A stretch of DNA of 45,241 nt from Nioella halotolerans (GCA_003428585.1 QVQC01000031.1:1-45241); one strand, 5' to 3'. Numbered from the stretch's first letter, positions 16,142-25,533 are shown. Notes: generated by a model from the letters alone, not told the origin. Made by a program: numbers and translations.

Positions 16142-17257
16142 TCAGGCGATGCGGTCCTCGGTTTTGGGATCGAACAGAACGGCCTTGTCCATGTTCACCG
16201 CGAAATCGAAGGGCTGGCCCGGATGCACTTCGGCATCGGCGCGCATGCGGGCGATGCAATCCTTGCCCGACAGCGCCATGGTCACGAACGTATCGGCCCC
16301 GGCAGGTTCGGTCACGCCGACGGTGTTGGTCATCGGTCGGACGTTGCGCGCGTTGCGGTCGGCGCCATCCGGGTCGGTGATCGCCTCGGGCCGGATGCCG
16401 AGCAGAACCTCGCGATCCTTGTAGGCGGCGTAGCTGGCGGGCGCGTTTTCGACACGCAGCGCAAGTTCCCGCCCGTCGGAATCCGACACGAGGACATGTA
16501 GCGCGCCGTCGCGCTCTACCAGTTTCGACGGCAGCACGTTCATCGCGGGGGAGCCCATGAAGGTCGCCACGAACAGGTTGGCGGGGCTGTCATATATATC
16601 TTTCGGCGTTCCAAGCTGCTGGACGTAGCCGTCATACATCACCGCGATCCGCGTCGAGAGAGTCATCGCCTCGATCTGGTCATGGGTGACGTAGACGATG
16701 GTCGTGCCAAGCTTCTGGTGCAACTTCTTGATCTCGGTGCGCATGTCGACGCGCAACTTGGCGTCGAGGTTCGACAGCGGTTCGTCGAACAGGAACACGT
16801 CAGGGTCACGCACAAGCGCCCGGCCCATTGCCACGCGCTGACGCTGCCCGCCTGAAAGCTGCCCCGGCTTCCGGCCAAGCAGGTCGCCGATCTGCAAAAG
16901 CCCTGCCACACTCGCCATGGCCTTTTCGCGATCCGGCTTGGGGATACCGTGCATTTCCAACCCGAACGTGATGTTCTGAGCGACCGTCATGTTGGGGTAG
17001 AGCGCGTAGGACTGGAACACCATGGCGATGTTGCGCTTGGACGGGTGAACCCCGTTGACGACCTTGTCGCGGATCGCGATTTCACCGCCGGTGATCCCTT
17101 CCAGCCCCGCGATCATGTTCAGCAGCGTTGACTTGCCGCAGCCAGAAGGGCCGACCAGAACCAGGAATTCACCCTCCTGCACCTCGATATCGACCTGGTG
17201 AAGCACCTCCACCGAGCCATAGGATTTGGTAACGTTTCGGATGTCGAGGAAACCCAT
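16142..17257 (-). CDS. Carbohydrate ABC importer ATPase (MalK/UgpC type)
   Basis: A 371-residue ATPase of the CUT1 importer class. Walker A is GPSGCGKSTLLNMIAG (about residues 37-52), the signature is LSGGQRQRVAMGRAL, Walker B is VFLFDEPLSNLD and the switch histidine is in YVTHDQ. The C-terminal third is a TOBE/OB regulatory domain (LGIRPEAI). The ATG at 17257 gives the family start MGFLDIRNVTKSYG; a much longer open frame upstream belongs to shadow reading of the permease gene. It is the last gene of the importer operon and is followed by a terminator. Confidence 0.94.
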   Translation of the reverse strand: MGFLDIRNVTKSYGSVEVLHQVDIEVQEGEFLVLVGPSGCGKSTLLNMIAGLEGITGGEIAIRDKVVNGVHPSKRNIAMVFQSYALYPNMTVAQNITFGLEMHGIPKPDREKAMASVAGLLQIGDLLGRKPGQLSGGQRQRVAMGRALVRDPDVFLFDEPLSNLDAKLRVDMRTEIKKLHQKLGTTIVYVTHDQIEAMTLSTRIAVMYDGYVQQLGTPKDIYDSPANLFVATFMGSPAMNVLPSKLVERDGALHVLVSDSDGRELALRVENAPASYAAYKDREVLLGIRPEAITDPDGADRNARNVRPMTNTVGVTEPAGADTFVTMALSGKDCIARMRADAEVHPGQPFDFAVNMDKAVLFDPKTEDRIA

Positions 17258-17262
17258 GGTGT

Positions 17263-18144
17263 TTATCCCTTCACGGAGCCGGCCATGAGACCGCGCACGA
17301 AGTAGCGGCCGGCGACGATATAGACGAGGAGCGTGGGGCCGGCGGCCATGATGGCGCCGGCGAAATGCACGTTGTATTCGCGCACGCCCGTGGACGAGTT
17401 GACGAGGTTGTTGAGCGCCACCGTCATCGGTGCGGAACCGCCGCTGGCAAAACTGGCGCCGAACAGGAAGTCGTTCCAGATATTGGTGAACTGCCAGATG
17501 AAGCTGACCGCGATGATCGGTCCGGAGGAGGGCAGCAAGATACGCCGGAAAATCTGGAAGAACCCGGCCCCGTCGATTTGCGCCGCGCGCACAAGCTCCG
17601 TCGGGAAAGCGGCGTAGTAGTTGCGGAAGTAGAGCGTCGTGAAGCCGATCCCATAGACGAAATGCACCAACACAAGGCCCGGCGTCGTTCCGGCGATCTG
17701 CAAGAGCCCGAGAATGCGCGCCATCGGGATCAGCACGATCTGGAACGGAATGAAGCACGAGAACAACAGCAGGCCAAAGACGATGGTCGATCCGCGGAAC
17801 TGCCATTTCGTCAGAACGTATCCGTTCAGCGCCCCGACAATGGTGGACAGCAGCACCGCAGGAACGGCCATCATGATAGAATTGATGAAATAGGGCCGCA
17901 GCCCGGTCGGCTCCACCCCGATCTGGGCGGTCGACCACGCGCTGAGCCATGGCTCTATCGTCCAGGTCCGCGGCAGGGCGACCATGTTGCCGCCGGTGAT
18001 TTCCTCCAGCGGTTTCAACGAGTTGACCAGCATGATGCCAAAGGGCAGCAAGTAGAACAGCGCGAACAGCAGCAGCACGAGGTAGATCAGCATCCGCGAC
18101 CAGTTCGAGGAGCGGATCGCGGTGTCGGTGGATGCAACAGCCAT
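17263..18144 (-). CDS. Carbohydrate ABC importer permease (MalG type)
   Basis: A 293-residue inner-membrane permease with about six helices (first: LIYLVLLLFALFYLLPFGIMLV). The EAA loop that contacts the ATPase reads ELVRAAQIDGAGFFQIFRRI, followed by LLPSSGPIIAVSFIWQF. The start ATG at 18144 overlaps the stop of the MalF-type gene (ATGA). It forms the translocation pore for a sugar together with the permease encoded at 18144-19043. CUT1 importers of this kind carry oligosaccharides, glycosides or polyols. Confidence 0.93.
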   Translation of the reverse strand: MAVASTDTAIRSSNWSRMLIYLVLLLFALFYLLPFGIMLVNSLKPLEEITGGNMVALPRTWTIEPWLSAWSTAQIGVEPTGLRPYFINSIMMAVPAVLLSTIVGALNGYVLTKWQFRGSTIVFGLLLFSCFIPFQIVLIPMARILGLLQIAGTTPGLVLVHFVYGIGFTTLYFRNYYAAFPTELVRAAQIDGAGFFQIFRRILLPSSGPIIAVSFIWQFTNIWNDFLFGASFASGGSAPMTVALNNLVNSSTGVREYNVHFAGAIMAAGPTLLVYIVAGRYFVRGLMAGSVKG

Positions 18145-19043
18145 CACGACTTCTCCCGCAATTCGGCATAGAGATAGGGAACCATGATCGCGGCAATGGT
18201 CATCAGCATGATCACCGCCGAGGAGGCGCCGATCCCCATCTGGTTGCGCGTGAAGGTGTAGGAATACATGAAGGTCGCAGGCAGCGCCGTAGCATTGCCG
18301 GGGCCGCCACCGGTCAGGGCGATGACAAGGTCGTAGGACTTGATCGCAAGGTGCGACAGGATCACGAAGGCCGACAGGAAGGCCGGGCGCAGTTGCGGCA
18401 GGATGATCCGGCGATAAAGCTGGAAATTCGATGCCCCGTCCATCTGCGCGGCTTTCAGGATCTCGTTGTCGATGCCGCGCAGCCCGGCCAGGAACATGGC
18501 CATCACGAAGCCCGAGCTTTGCCAGACGGCGGCGATGACGATGGTGTAGATCGCCATGTCGCGATCCTTGATCCAGTTGAACTGGAAACTGGTCCAGCCC
18601 CAAAGGTGCATGGTGTTTTCCAGCCCGATCGCGGGATCCAGAAACCATTTCCACGCGGTTCCGGTCACGATGAAGCTGAGCGCCATGGGATACAGGAAGA
18701 TCGGGCGCAGCACACCCTCGCCGCGGATCTTCTGATCGAGGAAGATCGCAAGCATCAACCCGATGATCGTCGAGATCACGATGTAAAGCGAAGAGAAGAT
18801 CGCAAGGTTGTTCAGCGCGATGTTCCATTCGCGGATCCGGAACAGGCGGTCGTAATTCTGCCAGCCGACCCATTCATAGGACGGCAGCATCCGGCTGTCG
18901 GTGAAGCTGATATAGATCGTGAAGGCGATGAAGCCGTAGACGAAGATGAGCATCACGGCGAGGGATGGCGACAGCACAAGCTTGGGCAGCCAGTTCTGAA
19001 GGCGCGTGCGGAAATCCACGCCGGTATCGGACGATGCGGCCAT
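18144..19043 (-). CDS. Carbohydrate ABC importer permease (MalF/UgpA type)
   Basis: A 299-residue membrane protein. Helices include LAVMLIFVYGFIAFTIYISF near the N-terminus. The EAA loop is EILKAAQMDGASNFQLYRRI, followed by ILPQLRPAFLSAFVIL. ALTGGGPGNAT is the usual periplasm-facing motif of MalF-type permeases. The ATG at 19043 is chosen because GGGGAGG lies at normal spacing upstream; a longer start at 19115 would run into the intergenic hairpin. It is in the same operon as the solute-binding protein upstream. Confidence 0.93.
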   Translation of the reverse strand: MAASSDTGVDFRTRLQNWLPKLVLSPSLAVMLIFVYGFIAFTIYISFTDSRMLPSYEWVGWQNYDRLFRIREWNIALNNLAIFSSLYIVISTIIGLMLAIFLDQKIRGEGVLRPIFLYPMALSFIVTGTAWKWFLDPAIGLENTMHLWGWTSFQFNWIKDRDMAIYTIVIAAVWQSSGFVMAMFLAGLRGIDNEILKAAQMDGASNFQLYRRIILPQLRPAFLSAFVILSHLAIKSYDLVIALTGGGPGNATALPATFMYSYTFTRNQMGIGASSAVIMLMTIAAIMVPYLYAELREKS

Positions 19044-19098
19044 CGGGGCCCCTCCCCTGGTATGATTGCTGACCCCGACCCCGTTGGCCGGACGGGAA

Positions 19099-19127
19099 GG
19101 GCCGGCCCCGATCATCGAGGCCGGCCC
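19099..19127 (-). promoter_or_regulatory. Intercistronic hairpin after the solute-binding protein gene
   Basis: GGGCCGGCC and GGCCGGCCC form a perfect 9-bp stem (19119-19127 with 19099-19107) around an 11-nt loop, 12 bp after the stop of the binding-protein gene. There is no T-run, so it is more likely an mRNA-stabilising or partial-attenuation hairpin that raises the level of binding protein over the permeases, as is common in such operons. Confidence 0.55.
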
Positions 19128-19139
19128 GGAACGTGGTGT

Positions 19140-20390
19140 TTACTGCGCCAGTTCGACGGCGAGGACGAGTTCCTCTGCCGCGGTTTCGGCGTCGAATTCA
19201 CCGTTGAAGTGCGCGGTGATCACGTCATACATCGCGTTCTGCACGGACGGGTTGTTGGCATGGCCATGCGCCATCGACCCGAAGAGCGTGCCGTTCGCAG
19301 AGGCTTCGGCCAATTGTGCCATCCCCAGCTGACCGCAGGCATCGAAGTCATCCGAGGGGATGTCGGTGCGCGCCGGCACGGAGCCCTTGACCATGTTGAA
19401 GGCAACCTGGAAATCCGGGCTCATCACAGCCGAGGCCATGGCAAGCTGGGCTTCCTGCGCCGAATCGTCCGACACCTCGAACATGGCGAACTGGTCGGAG
19501 TTGAACATCACGGTGCCTTCGGTGCCCGGCACGCGGAAGCACTGGAATTCGTCCCCAGCGGTCAGGCCCGCATTGACGAATTCGCCCTTGGCCCAGTCGC
19601 CCATGATCTGGAACAACGATTCGCCGTTGATCACCATCGAGGAGGCGAGGTTCCAGTCGCGGCCAGAGAAATTATCATCGACGAAGCCGCGAAGCGTATC
19701 CATGCGTTCGAACGCCTCGACCATCATGTCGGAGCCAAGCGCGTCGGGGTCGAGGTCGATCATGGAGTCCTGGTAGAATTCCGGGCCTCCGACCCCCATC
19801 ACCATGGAGTCGAAAACCGTCGCTTCCTGCCACGCCTGCCCGCCATGAGCCAGCGCGGTGTAGCCGGCATCCTGGGCCGCTTCCATCGCGGCGACGAACT
19901 CCTCCCAGCTTTCCGGCTGCTCGAGTCCGAGCTCTTCCATCAGCGCGGTATTGGCCCAGACCCAGTTCACCGAGTGCACATTCACGGGCGCAGCGACCCA
20001 GTCACCTTCGTAGGTCGAGAAACGCTGAAGCGCTTCGGGCACCACCTCGTCCCAGTTCTGTTCCTCTGCCAGCGCGTTGAGGTTCGCAAGGGATCCCTCG
20101 GCCGCCCAGTCCTGGATCGAGAAACCAAGCATCTGCACCGCGGTCGGCGGATCGCCGGCGCTGACGCGGGCGCGCAGGATGGTCATGGCGTCCGACCCGC
20201 CGCCGCCGGCCACGGGCATGTCTGTCCAACCGACACCGCCCTCCGCGAGGTTTTCACGTAAAACGTTGAGCGCCGCAGCTTCGCCGCCCGAAGTCCACCA
20301 GTGCAGCACCTCGACCTCTTGTGCCACGACCGACGTGGTCGAAAGCGCCAGCACAGCCGCCGTCATTTTCAGTTTCTTCATCATGGTCAT
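19140..20390 (-). CDS. Carbohydrate ABC importer periplasmic solute-binding protein
   Basis: A 416-residue extracellular binding protein of the family 1 (maltose-type) cluster. A Sec signal peptide (MKKLKMTAAVLALSTTSVVAQ) has a predicted cut after VVA. The mature protein opens EVEVLHWWTSGGEAAALNVLRENL, a start typical of glucoside/oligosaccharide-binding proteins. Other landmarks are GDPPTAVQMLGFSIQDWA and the C-terminal half with MGDWAKGEFV. GGGAGGA lies 9 bp before the ATG at 20390. It is the first gene of the importer operon, divergent from the LacI regulator gene. The ligand is unknown. Confidence 0.93.
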   Translation of the reverse strand: MTMMKKLKMTAAVLALSTTSVVAQEVEVLHWWTSGGEAAALNVLRENLAEGGVGWTDMPVAGGGGSDAMTILRARVSAGDPPTAVQMLGFSIQDWAAEGSLANLNALAEEQNWDEVVPEALQRFSTYEGDWVAAPVNVHSVNWVWANTALMEELGLEQPESWEEFVAAMEAAQDAGYTALAHGGQAWQEATVFDSMVMGVGGPEFYQDSMIDLDPDALGSDMMVEAFERMDTLRGFVDDNFSGRDWNLASSMVINGESLFQIMGDWAKGEFVNAGLTAGDEFQCFRVPGTEGTVMFNSDQFAMFEVSDDSAQEAQLAMASAVMSPDFQVAFNMVKGSVPARTDIPSDDFDACGQLGMAQLAEASANGTLFGSMAHGHANNPSVQNAMYDVITAHFNGEFDAETAAEELVLAVELAQ

Positions 20391-20438
20391 GGTTAGGTTC
20401 CTCCCTTTGAGACCAGCGCCCTTGAGGGCTTGCAGTAA

Positions 20439-20452
20439 TTAAAACGTTATAA
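20439..20452. promoter_or_regulatory. LacI-type operator, importer side (TTAAAACGTTATAA)
   Basis: A 14-bp palindrome with one mismatched pair, centred on CG, in the divergent intergenic region and 49 bp upstream of the binding-protein ATG. It shares the AAACGTT core with the site at 20567-20580. It probably binds the LacI protein encoded at 20628. Confidence 0.55.
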
Positions 20453-20566
20453 ATTCCTCCCTCGTCAACCCAAAACTTGCAGATCGTCATACCTTTTGAT
20501 CACTCAAGATATGGTAAACACAGGATTATTCTGCATTGCAGCACATCTTCCGCATTGCATTGCATA

Positions 20567-20580
20567 TTGAAACGTTTGAA
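20567..20580. promoter_or_regulatory. LacI-type operator, regulator side (TTGAAACGTTTGAA)
   Basis: A 14-bp palindrome with one mismatched pair, centred on CG, about 48 bp before the LacI-family ATG at 20628. With the site at 20439-20452 it makes a pair 128 bp apart, which would allow looping and autorepression. Confidence 0.55.
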
Positions 20581-20627
20581 ATTCCAGTCAATATGACGCG
20601 AATCCCAATCTGCCGGCGACCACAAAG

Positions 20628-21656
20628 ATGATCGACGACACTTCCGGCACCGCGCCGCACACCCAAGGTGAAAAACCGACCCTGCGCACCATCGCCACCG
20701 CGACGGGCTTCTCCGTGGCGACCGTGTCGCGCGCCCTGGCCGACGACCCGCAGATCGCGGTCAAAACCCGGGCGACGGTGGCCGCCGCCGCCAAGCGACT
20801 TGGCTACATCCCCGACCGCGCGGCGCGCCGCCTGCGCACCGGCCGGACGCAGGTCATCAGCCTGCTGCTGGCAACCGAGCACGAATTCCTGGGCTTCACC
20901 CATGAATTCCTGACCGGCATCACCGAGGTGCTCGCCGGGACCGGCTATTCCGTCACCGTCGTGCCAGACAGCCCTGGCGGTGATCGCCTCGCCCCGGTGC
21001 GGACGATCCTGCGCAACAACCTTGCCGACGGGCTTCTGTTCACCCGCACGGAGACGTTCGACCCACGCGTGCGCCTGTTGATGGAGGCCGATTTCCCGTT
21101 CGTCAGCCATGGCCGGACAGAGTTTACCATGCCGCACCCTTGGGTGGATTTCGACAACGAGGCTTTCGCGCGCGGCGCGGTGGAGCATCTGGTCGCCAAG
21201 GGACGGCGCAAGATCAGCCTCGTGCTGCCCGGTGACAAGTTCACCTTCACCCAGCATCTTCGTTACGGGTTCCTCAGCGCGGTGCGCGCCGCCGGTATCG
21301 ACTATGACATTGCGGAGGGCATTACCCTCGACAGTCCGACAGCCGAGATCGCGGCCGTCCTGACCGAGGCGCGACGCGGGCCCACCCCCCCCGATGGCTA
21401 TGTCTGCGTCGGCGAGGTCACGGCGCTCGTATCGCTTGCGGCCCTTGCCGATACAGGGGCCGTCTACGGCGTCGATGCCGATATCGTGGCCAAGCGGGCT
21501 TCGCCGATCTTTGACAATATCCGGCCCCAGATCGACACCGTGTTCGAAGACCTGCGCGCAACCGGGCGCGCGATGGCCGAGATGCTGCTGCGCCGCATGG
21601 AGGGTGAGCCCGCCGATGACTTGCACCGGATGCTCCTTCCCGTGCCGTCCTTTTGA
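20628..21656 (+). CDS. LacI-family regulator of the carbohydrate importer
   Basis: A 342-residue LacI/GalR-type regulator. After a short N-terminal extension the helix-turn-helix reads LRTIATATGFSVATVSRAL (about residues 18-36), then DRAARRLRTGRTQVISLLL at the hinge. The sensor domain has GFTHEFLTGITEVLAGTGYS and WVDFDNEAFARGAVEHLVAKG, close to the sugar-binding LacI pattern. The ATG at 20628 is used. It is transcribed away from the importer operon with two palindromes between them. It shares little sequence with the other LacI protein of the window, so the two probably read different operators. Confidence 0.92.
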   Translation: MIDDTSGTAPHTQGEKPTLRTIATATGFSVATVSRALADDPQIAVKTRATVAAAAKRLGYIPDRAARRLRTGRTQVISLLLATEHEFLGFTHEFLTGITEVLAGTGYSVTVVPDSPGGDRLAPVRTILRNNLADGLLFTRTETFDPRVRLLMEADFPFVSHGRTEFTMPHPWVDFDNEAFARGAVEHLVAKGRRKISLVLPGDKFTFTQHLRYGFLSAVRAAGIDYDIAEGITLDSPTAEIAAVLTEARRGPTPPDGYVCVGEVTALVSLAALADTGAVYGVDADIVAKRASPIFDNIRPQIDTVFEDLRATGRAMAEMLLRRMEGEPADDLHRMLLPVPSF

Positions 21657-21670
21657 GGCGCGGGCCCGCA

Positions 21671-23191
21671 TCATGCCACCCAGGCCCCCCGCGTGGCGCC
21701 GATGCGCATCTGCACGGTCTTGACCTCAAGGAATTCCTCGATCCCGTAGCGTCCAAGCTCGCGCCCCTGCCCGCTTTGCTTGAAGCCCCCGAAGGGCAGT
21801 TCGGCAAAGCCATCCATCCAGGTGTTGGTCCAGACCGTTCCGGCCTGCACACGCCGCGCGAAATCGAGGCAGGTGGAGACATCGCTGCTCCAGACCCCTG
21901 CCGATAGACCGTAGGCCGCGCCGTTGGCCAGCTTGATCGCCTCCTCCGGCGTGCGGAAGGTCAGGACCGAGACGACCGGCCCGAACACCTCTTCACAGGC
22001 AATGGGCATGTCGGGGCGGACGCCGGTGACGATCGTGGGCTGGTAGAACTGCGCGCCAAGCCCCCCGACCTCAAGCGCCGCGCCGCCAAGGGCCAGCCGC
22101 GCGCCGGCGGCTTTGGCCTCCTGCACGTAGGCGTCGATCTTTTCCAGATGCTCGGGGCTGATGATCGCGCCAACCTGCGTGCGCGGGTCCAGCGGCTCGC
22201 CGAAGGGCACACGGCGGCTAAGCGACACCAGCTTTTCGGTCAGAGCCTCGGCCACGTCCTCATGCACGATGATCCGGCTGCCTGAATTGCAGCATTCCCC
22301 GGCGTTGAAATAGACCCCGAAGGCAATCGCGTCGGCGGCTTGGTCAAGGTCGGCGTCGGGGAAAACCACCTGCGGGTTCTTTCCGCCAAGCTCCAGCGAA
22401 ACCTTCTTCAACGTCGCCGACGCCGCCGCCGTGATCCGCTTGCCGACCCCGGTGGAGCCGGTAAACGACACCATGTCGACACGCGGATCCTTGGACAGGG
22501 TTTCGCCCACCGGATCGCCATAGCCCAGCACGATGTTGACCACGCCATCGGGCAGTCCCGCCTCTTGCAACAAGCGCCCCAGCATAACCGTGGTGCCGGG
22601 CGTCATCTCGGAGGGTTTGATAACGGCGGAACAGCCGGCCGCGAGGGCGAAGGGTAGCTTCTGCGACACGATCAGGAACGGAAAGTTCCACGGGGCGATC
22701 AGCGCCACGACGCCCACGGGCTCCTTCAGAACCAGGCCCAGCATGTCGGGGCCAAGCGTGTTGTGGCTGTCGCCGTGCAGCGTGCGCGCAAGGGCCGCGG
22801 CATAGCGCCAAAGGTCCGCCGCGCCCTCGATCTCCGCCTTGGCCTGCGTGATGGGCTTGCCAGATTCCAGCACCTCCTGCCGGGCAAGCGCCGCGCGATC
22901 CCGGTCGATCAGGTCAGCCACCTTCAGCAGCAGCGTCGCCCGGTCCTTGCCGCTGCCGCGCGACCAGGTGCCGGCATCGAAACAGGCCCGCGCCGCCGCG
23001 ATGGCCGCCTCGGTTTCGGCGACACCTCCCCGCGCCGCGACCGACACGGTCATGCCATGCGCGGGCGAACACCGCCCCGACGTGGCGCCATCGGCACTGT
23101 CCAGCCACGCCCCGCCGATCCAGTGTTGCAGCATCATCGGCGTATCTGGCAACGCGGCGTTGGTGGCGGGAATAACGGTCAGGTCGGTCAT
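21671..23191 (-). CDS. NAD(P)-dependent aldehyde dehydrogenase
   Basis: A 506-residue aldehyde dehydrogenase superfamily enzyme oxidising an aldehyde to the acid. Landmarks in order: the N-terminal IGGAWLDSADG, the cofactor region APWNFPFLI and GSTGVGKRITAAAS, the general-base glutamate in LELGGKNPQVVF, and the catalytic cysteine C301 in the GECCNSGSR block. The C-terminus has PFGGFKQSGQGRELG. There is a three-base gap to the enoyl-CoA hydratase gene upstream, so it ends operon B. The substrate may be the aldehyde made by the GMC enzymes of operon A; that is inference. Confidence 0.94.
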   Translation of the reverse strand: MTDLTVIPATNAALPDTPMMLQHWIGGAWLDSADGATSGRCSPAHGMTVSVAARGGVAETEAAIAAARACFDAGTWSRGSGKDRATLLLKVADLIDRDRAALARQEVLESGKPITQAKAEIEGAADLWRYAAALARTLHGDSHNTLGPDMLGLVLKEPVGVVALIAPWNFPFLIVSQKLPFALAAGCSAVIKPSEMTPGTTVMLGRLLQEAGLPDGVVNIVLGYGDPVGETLSKDPRVDMVSFTGSTGVGKRITAAASATLKKVSLELGGKNPQVVFPDADLDQAADAIAFGVYFNAGECCNSGSRIIVHEDVAEALTEKLVSLSRRVPFGEPLDPRTQVGAIISPEHLEKIDAYVQEAKAAGARLALGGAALEVGGLGAQFYQPTIVTGVRPDMPIACEEVFGPVVSVLTFRTPEEAIKLANGAAYGLSAGVWSSDVSTCLDFARRVQAGTVWTNTWMDGFAELPFGGFKQSGQGRELGRYGIEEFLEVKTVQMRIGATRGAWVA

Positions 23192-23194
23192 CGG

Positions 23195-23962
23195 TCAGGT
23201 TCCTGAAAAGTCGGGTTTGCGTTTCTCGGTAAAGGCCGCGACGCCCTCGGCCTTGTCATCGCTGGCGCCGATCATGCCCGCGCCAAGCGCCTCGATCATC
23301 GCGCCGGCATCTTCGCCGCGCGCGGCATGGATCTGGTATTTCGCCACTTCCAACGCGCGGGGCGAGGCGCGCATCAGCCCCGTGGCAATCGCTTCCGCGG
23401 CGATCAACGGGTCCTCGGCAACCTCAGCCGCAAAGCCCAGCCCCTGCGCGCGCTCCGCGTCGATCCGGCGGCCGAAAAGGGCCATCTCCTTCAGCACGGG
23501 CTCCGGCAGCAGCCGCGACAGGCGCTGCGTGCCCGACCAGCCCGGCACGATCCCCACCTGCGCCTCGGGCAGGGCCAGCGTGGCAGAGGACGCCATCACC
23601 CGGATATCGCAGGCCGCAGCCAGTTCCAGCCCGCCGCCGAAAGCGTGACCCTGAAGCGCGGCGATGGTCGGTTTCGACAGCCGCGCCAGCCGGTCGAAGA
23701 CGCGATGCCCCTCGCGCACCCAGTGGCGGGCGAAGTCGAAGGGCGAGAGCGGCGCCCACGCGGTAATATCGGCCCCGGCGCAAAAGGCCCTGTCGCCTTC
23801 GGAACAAAGGATCACGCCCCGCACCTCGGCCGCGCGGTCGAGCGTGGCGCAATGCGCCTCCAGCTCGGACAGCATACCGGGGGTAAAGGCGTTGAGCTTG
23901 CCGGGGTTATCGAGCGTGATACGGGCAATCGGCCCCTGCGTGTCGAGGTGAACGCGGCTCAT
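23195..23962 (-). CDS. Enoyl-CoA hydratase/isomerase (crotonase family)
   Basis: A 255-residue crotonase-fold enzyme. The oxyanion-hole segments are FCAGADITAW (first) and HAFGGGLELAAACDIRV (second). The catalytic-region PEAQVGIVPGWSGTQRL carries the second glutamate at the usual hydratase position (PEaqvG). The ATG at 23962 overlaps the CoA-transferase stop (ATGA); the open frame upstream is a shadow. It probably acts on a CoA thioester produced by that CoA transferase. The exact reaction (hydration, isomerisation or a retro-aldol-type cleavage) cannot be told from sequence. Confidence 0.93.
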   Translation of the reverse strand: MSRVHLDTQGPIARITLDNPGKLNAFTPGMLSELEAHCATLDRAAEVRGVILCSEGDRAFCAGADITAWAPLSPFDFARHWVREGHRVFDRLARLSKPTIAALQGHAFGGGLELAAACDIRVMASSATLALPEAQVGIVPGWSGTQRLSRLLPEPVLKEMALFGRRIDAERAQGLGFAAEVAEDPLIAAEAIATGLMRASPRALEVAKYQIHAARGEDAGAMIEALGAGMIGASDDKAEGVAAFTEKRKPDFSGT

Positions 23963-25530
23963 GGCGACCACCCCATCGGCGCGTCGCGCAGGATCGCGCC
24001 CGGCATGTCGGTCGCGGTGTCGGCAACGGTCACCCGCCCGCCGCTGGCCTGCACGATGTCGCGCTCCGGCTCGATCCCCGGCATGATCTCGACCGCCTTC
24101 AGCCCCTCGTCGGTCAGCCGGATCACGCAGCGTTCGGTCACGTAGAGCACGTCCTGCCCCTGCGCGACGGCCCGCGCACCGGAGAATGTCACGTGTTCCA
24201 CCGCCTCGACCATCTTGGTGAAACGGCCCGGTTTGGTCACGCGCAGGCCCGTTTCGGTCAGGTCCAGCTCGGCGCCCGCTTCGAAGAAGCCCGAAAAGAC
24301 GATCTTCTTCGCATGCGCGGTGATGTCGACGAACCCGCCGCAGCCGGCGGTCAGGTACGGCTTCTTGCCCAGCTTGGAGACGTTGACATTGCCCGCCATG
24401 TCCACCTCGAGGAACGACAGGAAGGACACGTCGAAGCCGCCACCCTGAAAGTAGTTGAATTGCGTCGGAGAGGGCACGAAGGCATCGGCGTTCGACGCAC
24501 AGCCAAAGGCGAAACCGGTCAGCGGCAAGCCGCCCACGGCGCCCTGTTCGATGGCCCATGTCACCGATTGCGCATGTCCTTCTTCCAGCAGGATCCGCGG
24601 CACGATGGCCGAAATCCCAAAGCCGAGATTGGCGGTTTGTCCGGCGCGCAGCTCCATTGCCGCGCGGCGCGCGATGATCTTCTCGATGCCATGCTCGGCA
24701 AGGCTGAAACTCCCCCACGGGCGCATGACCTCGCCCGAGATCGCCGGATCATAGGGGGTTTGCGTCGTCTGTTGCTGATCGGGGGCCACCACGACGGTAT
24801 CCACCAGATGCCCCGGCACGTGCACGTCATGCGGGCGCAGGCTGCCCGCCGCCGTCACCCGCTTGACCTGCGCGATAACGATCCCGCCATGGTTGCGCAC
24901 GGCAATGGCCTGATCGAGCGCGCCCAGATAAGCGCCTTCGTGTTCATAGGTCAGGTTGCCGCGCTCATCGGCGGTGGTGGCGCGGATGATGGCGACCTGC
25001 GGCACGATGTTGGGGAAGTGCAGCCATGTCTCGCCGCCGAATTCCTGCCGCTGCACGATCGGTGACGCCGCCCCGCGCGCATTCATCGCGCAGCCCTCTC
25101 GGACCGGGTCGACGAAGGTATCGAGACCTACTTTCGTAAGCACGCCCGGCTTTCGCGCCGCCACGTCGCGATGCATGTCGAAGAGGATGCCCGAGGGCAC
25201 GTTATAGGCGTCCACGCGATCCTCGGTGACCATTTTCCAGATCTCCGGCATCGGCAAGGAGGACGGGCCGGAAGGGTAGCTGCCGGCGATGATCCGCGAA
25301 AGCAGCCCGTCGCGCGCGATATGGTCGATCCCCTTCACGCCATACATGTCGCCCGCCGCGATCGGGTGCAACGTGGTCAGACCCTTCGGGTGCCCTTCGG
25401 CCTCGAATCGCGCACCGATGGCCTGCAACACGGCATCGGGACAGCCAAGCGCCGAGGATGATGATACCGTCACCACCGCGCCGTCAGGAATACACGCGAC
25501 GGCCTCTGCCGCCGAGACCTGCTTGCCCAT
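23959..25530 (-). CDS. Family I CoA transferase (fused alpha and beta subunits)
   Basis: A 523-residue single-chain family I CoA transferase of the acetate/3-ketoacid or propionate type. The N-terminal half has VTVSSSSALGCPDAVLQAIG and the segment AGSYPSGPSSLP. The second half begins near residue 290, and the putative catalytic glutamate is E328 in EQGAVGGLP, at the place of the usual ENG/ESG motif. The downstream FLEVDMAGNVNVSKLG is also typical. It should activate a carboxylic acid with CoA from acetyl-CoA or a similar donor. It is the second gene of operon B, 3 bp after the Gfo/Idh gene. Confidence 0.9.
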   Translation of the reverse strand: MGKQVSAAEAVACIPDGAVVTVSSSSALGCPDAVLQAIGARFEAEGHPKGLTTLHPIAAGDMYGVKGIDHIARDGLLSRIIAGSYPSGPSSLPMPEIWKMVTEDRVDAYNVPSGILFDMHRDVAARKPGVLTKVGLDTFVDPVREGCAMNARGAASPIVQRQEFGGETWLHFPNIVPQVAIIRATTADERGNLTYEHEGAYLGALDQAIAVRNHGGIVIAQVKRVTAAGSLRPHDVHVPGHLVDTVVVAPDQQQTTQTPYDPAISGEVMRPWGSFSLAEHGIEKIIARRAAMELRAGQTANLGFGISAIVPRILLEEGHAQSVTWAIEQGAVGGLPLTGFAFGCASNADAFVPSPTQFNYFQGGGFDVSFLSFLEVDMAGNVNVSKLGKKPYLTAGCGGFVDITAHAKKIVFSGFFEAGAELDLTETGLRVTKPGRFTKMVEAVEHVTFSGARAVAQGQDVLYVTERCVIRLTDEGLKAVEIMPGIEPERDIVQASGGRVTVADTATDMPGAILRDAPMGWSP

Positions 25531-25533
25531 CTT

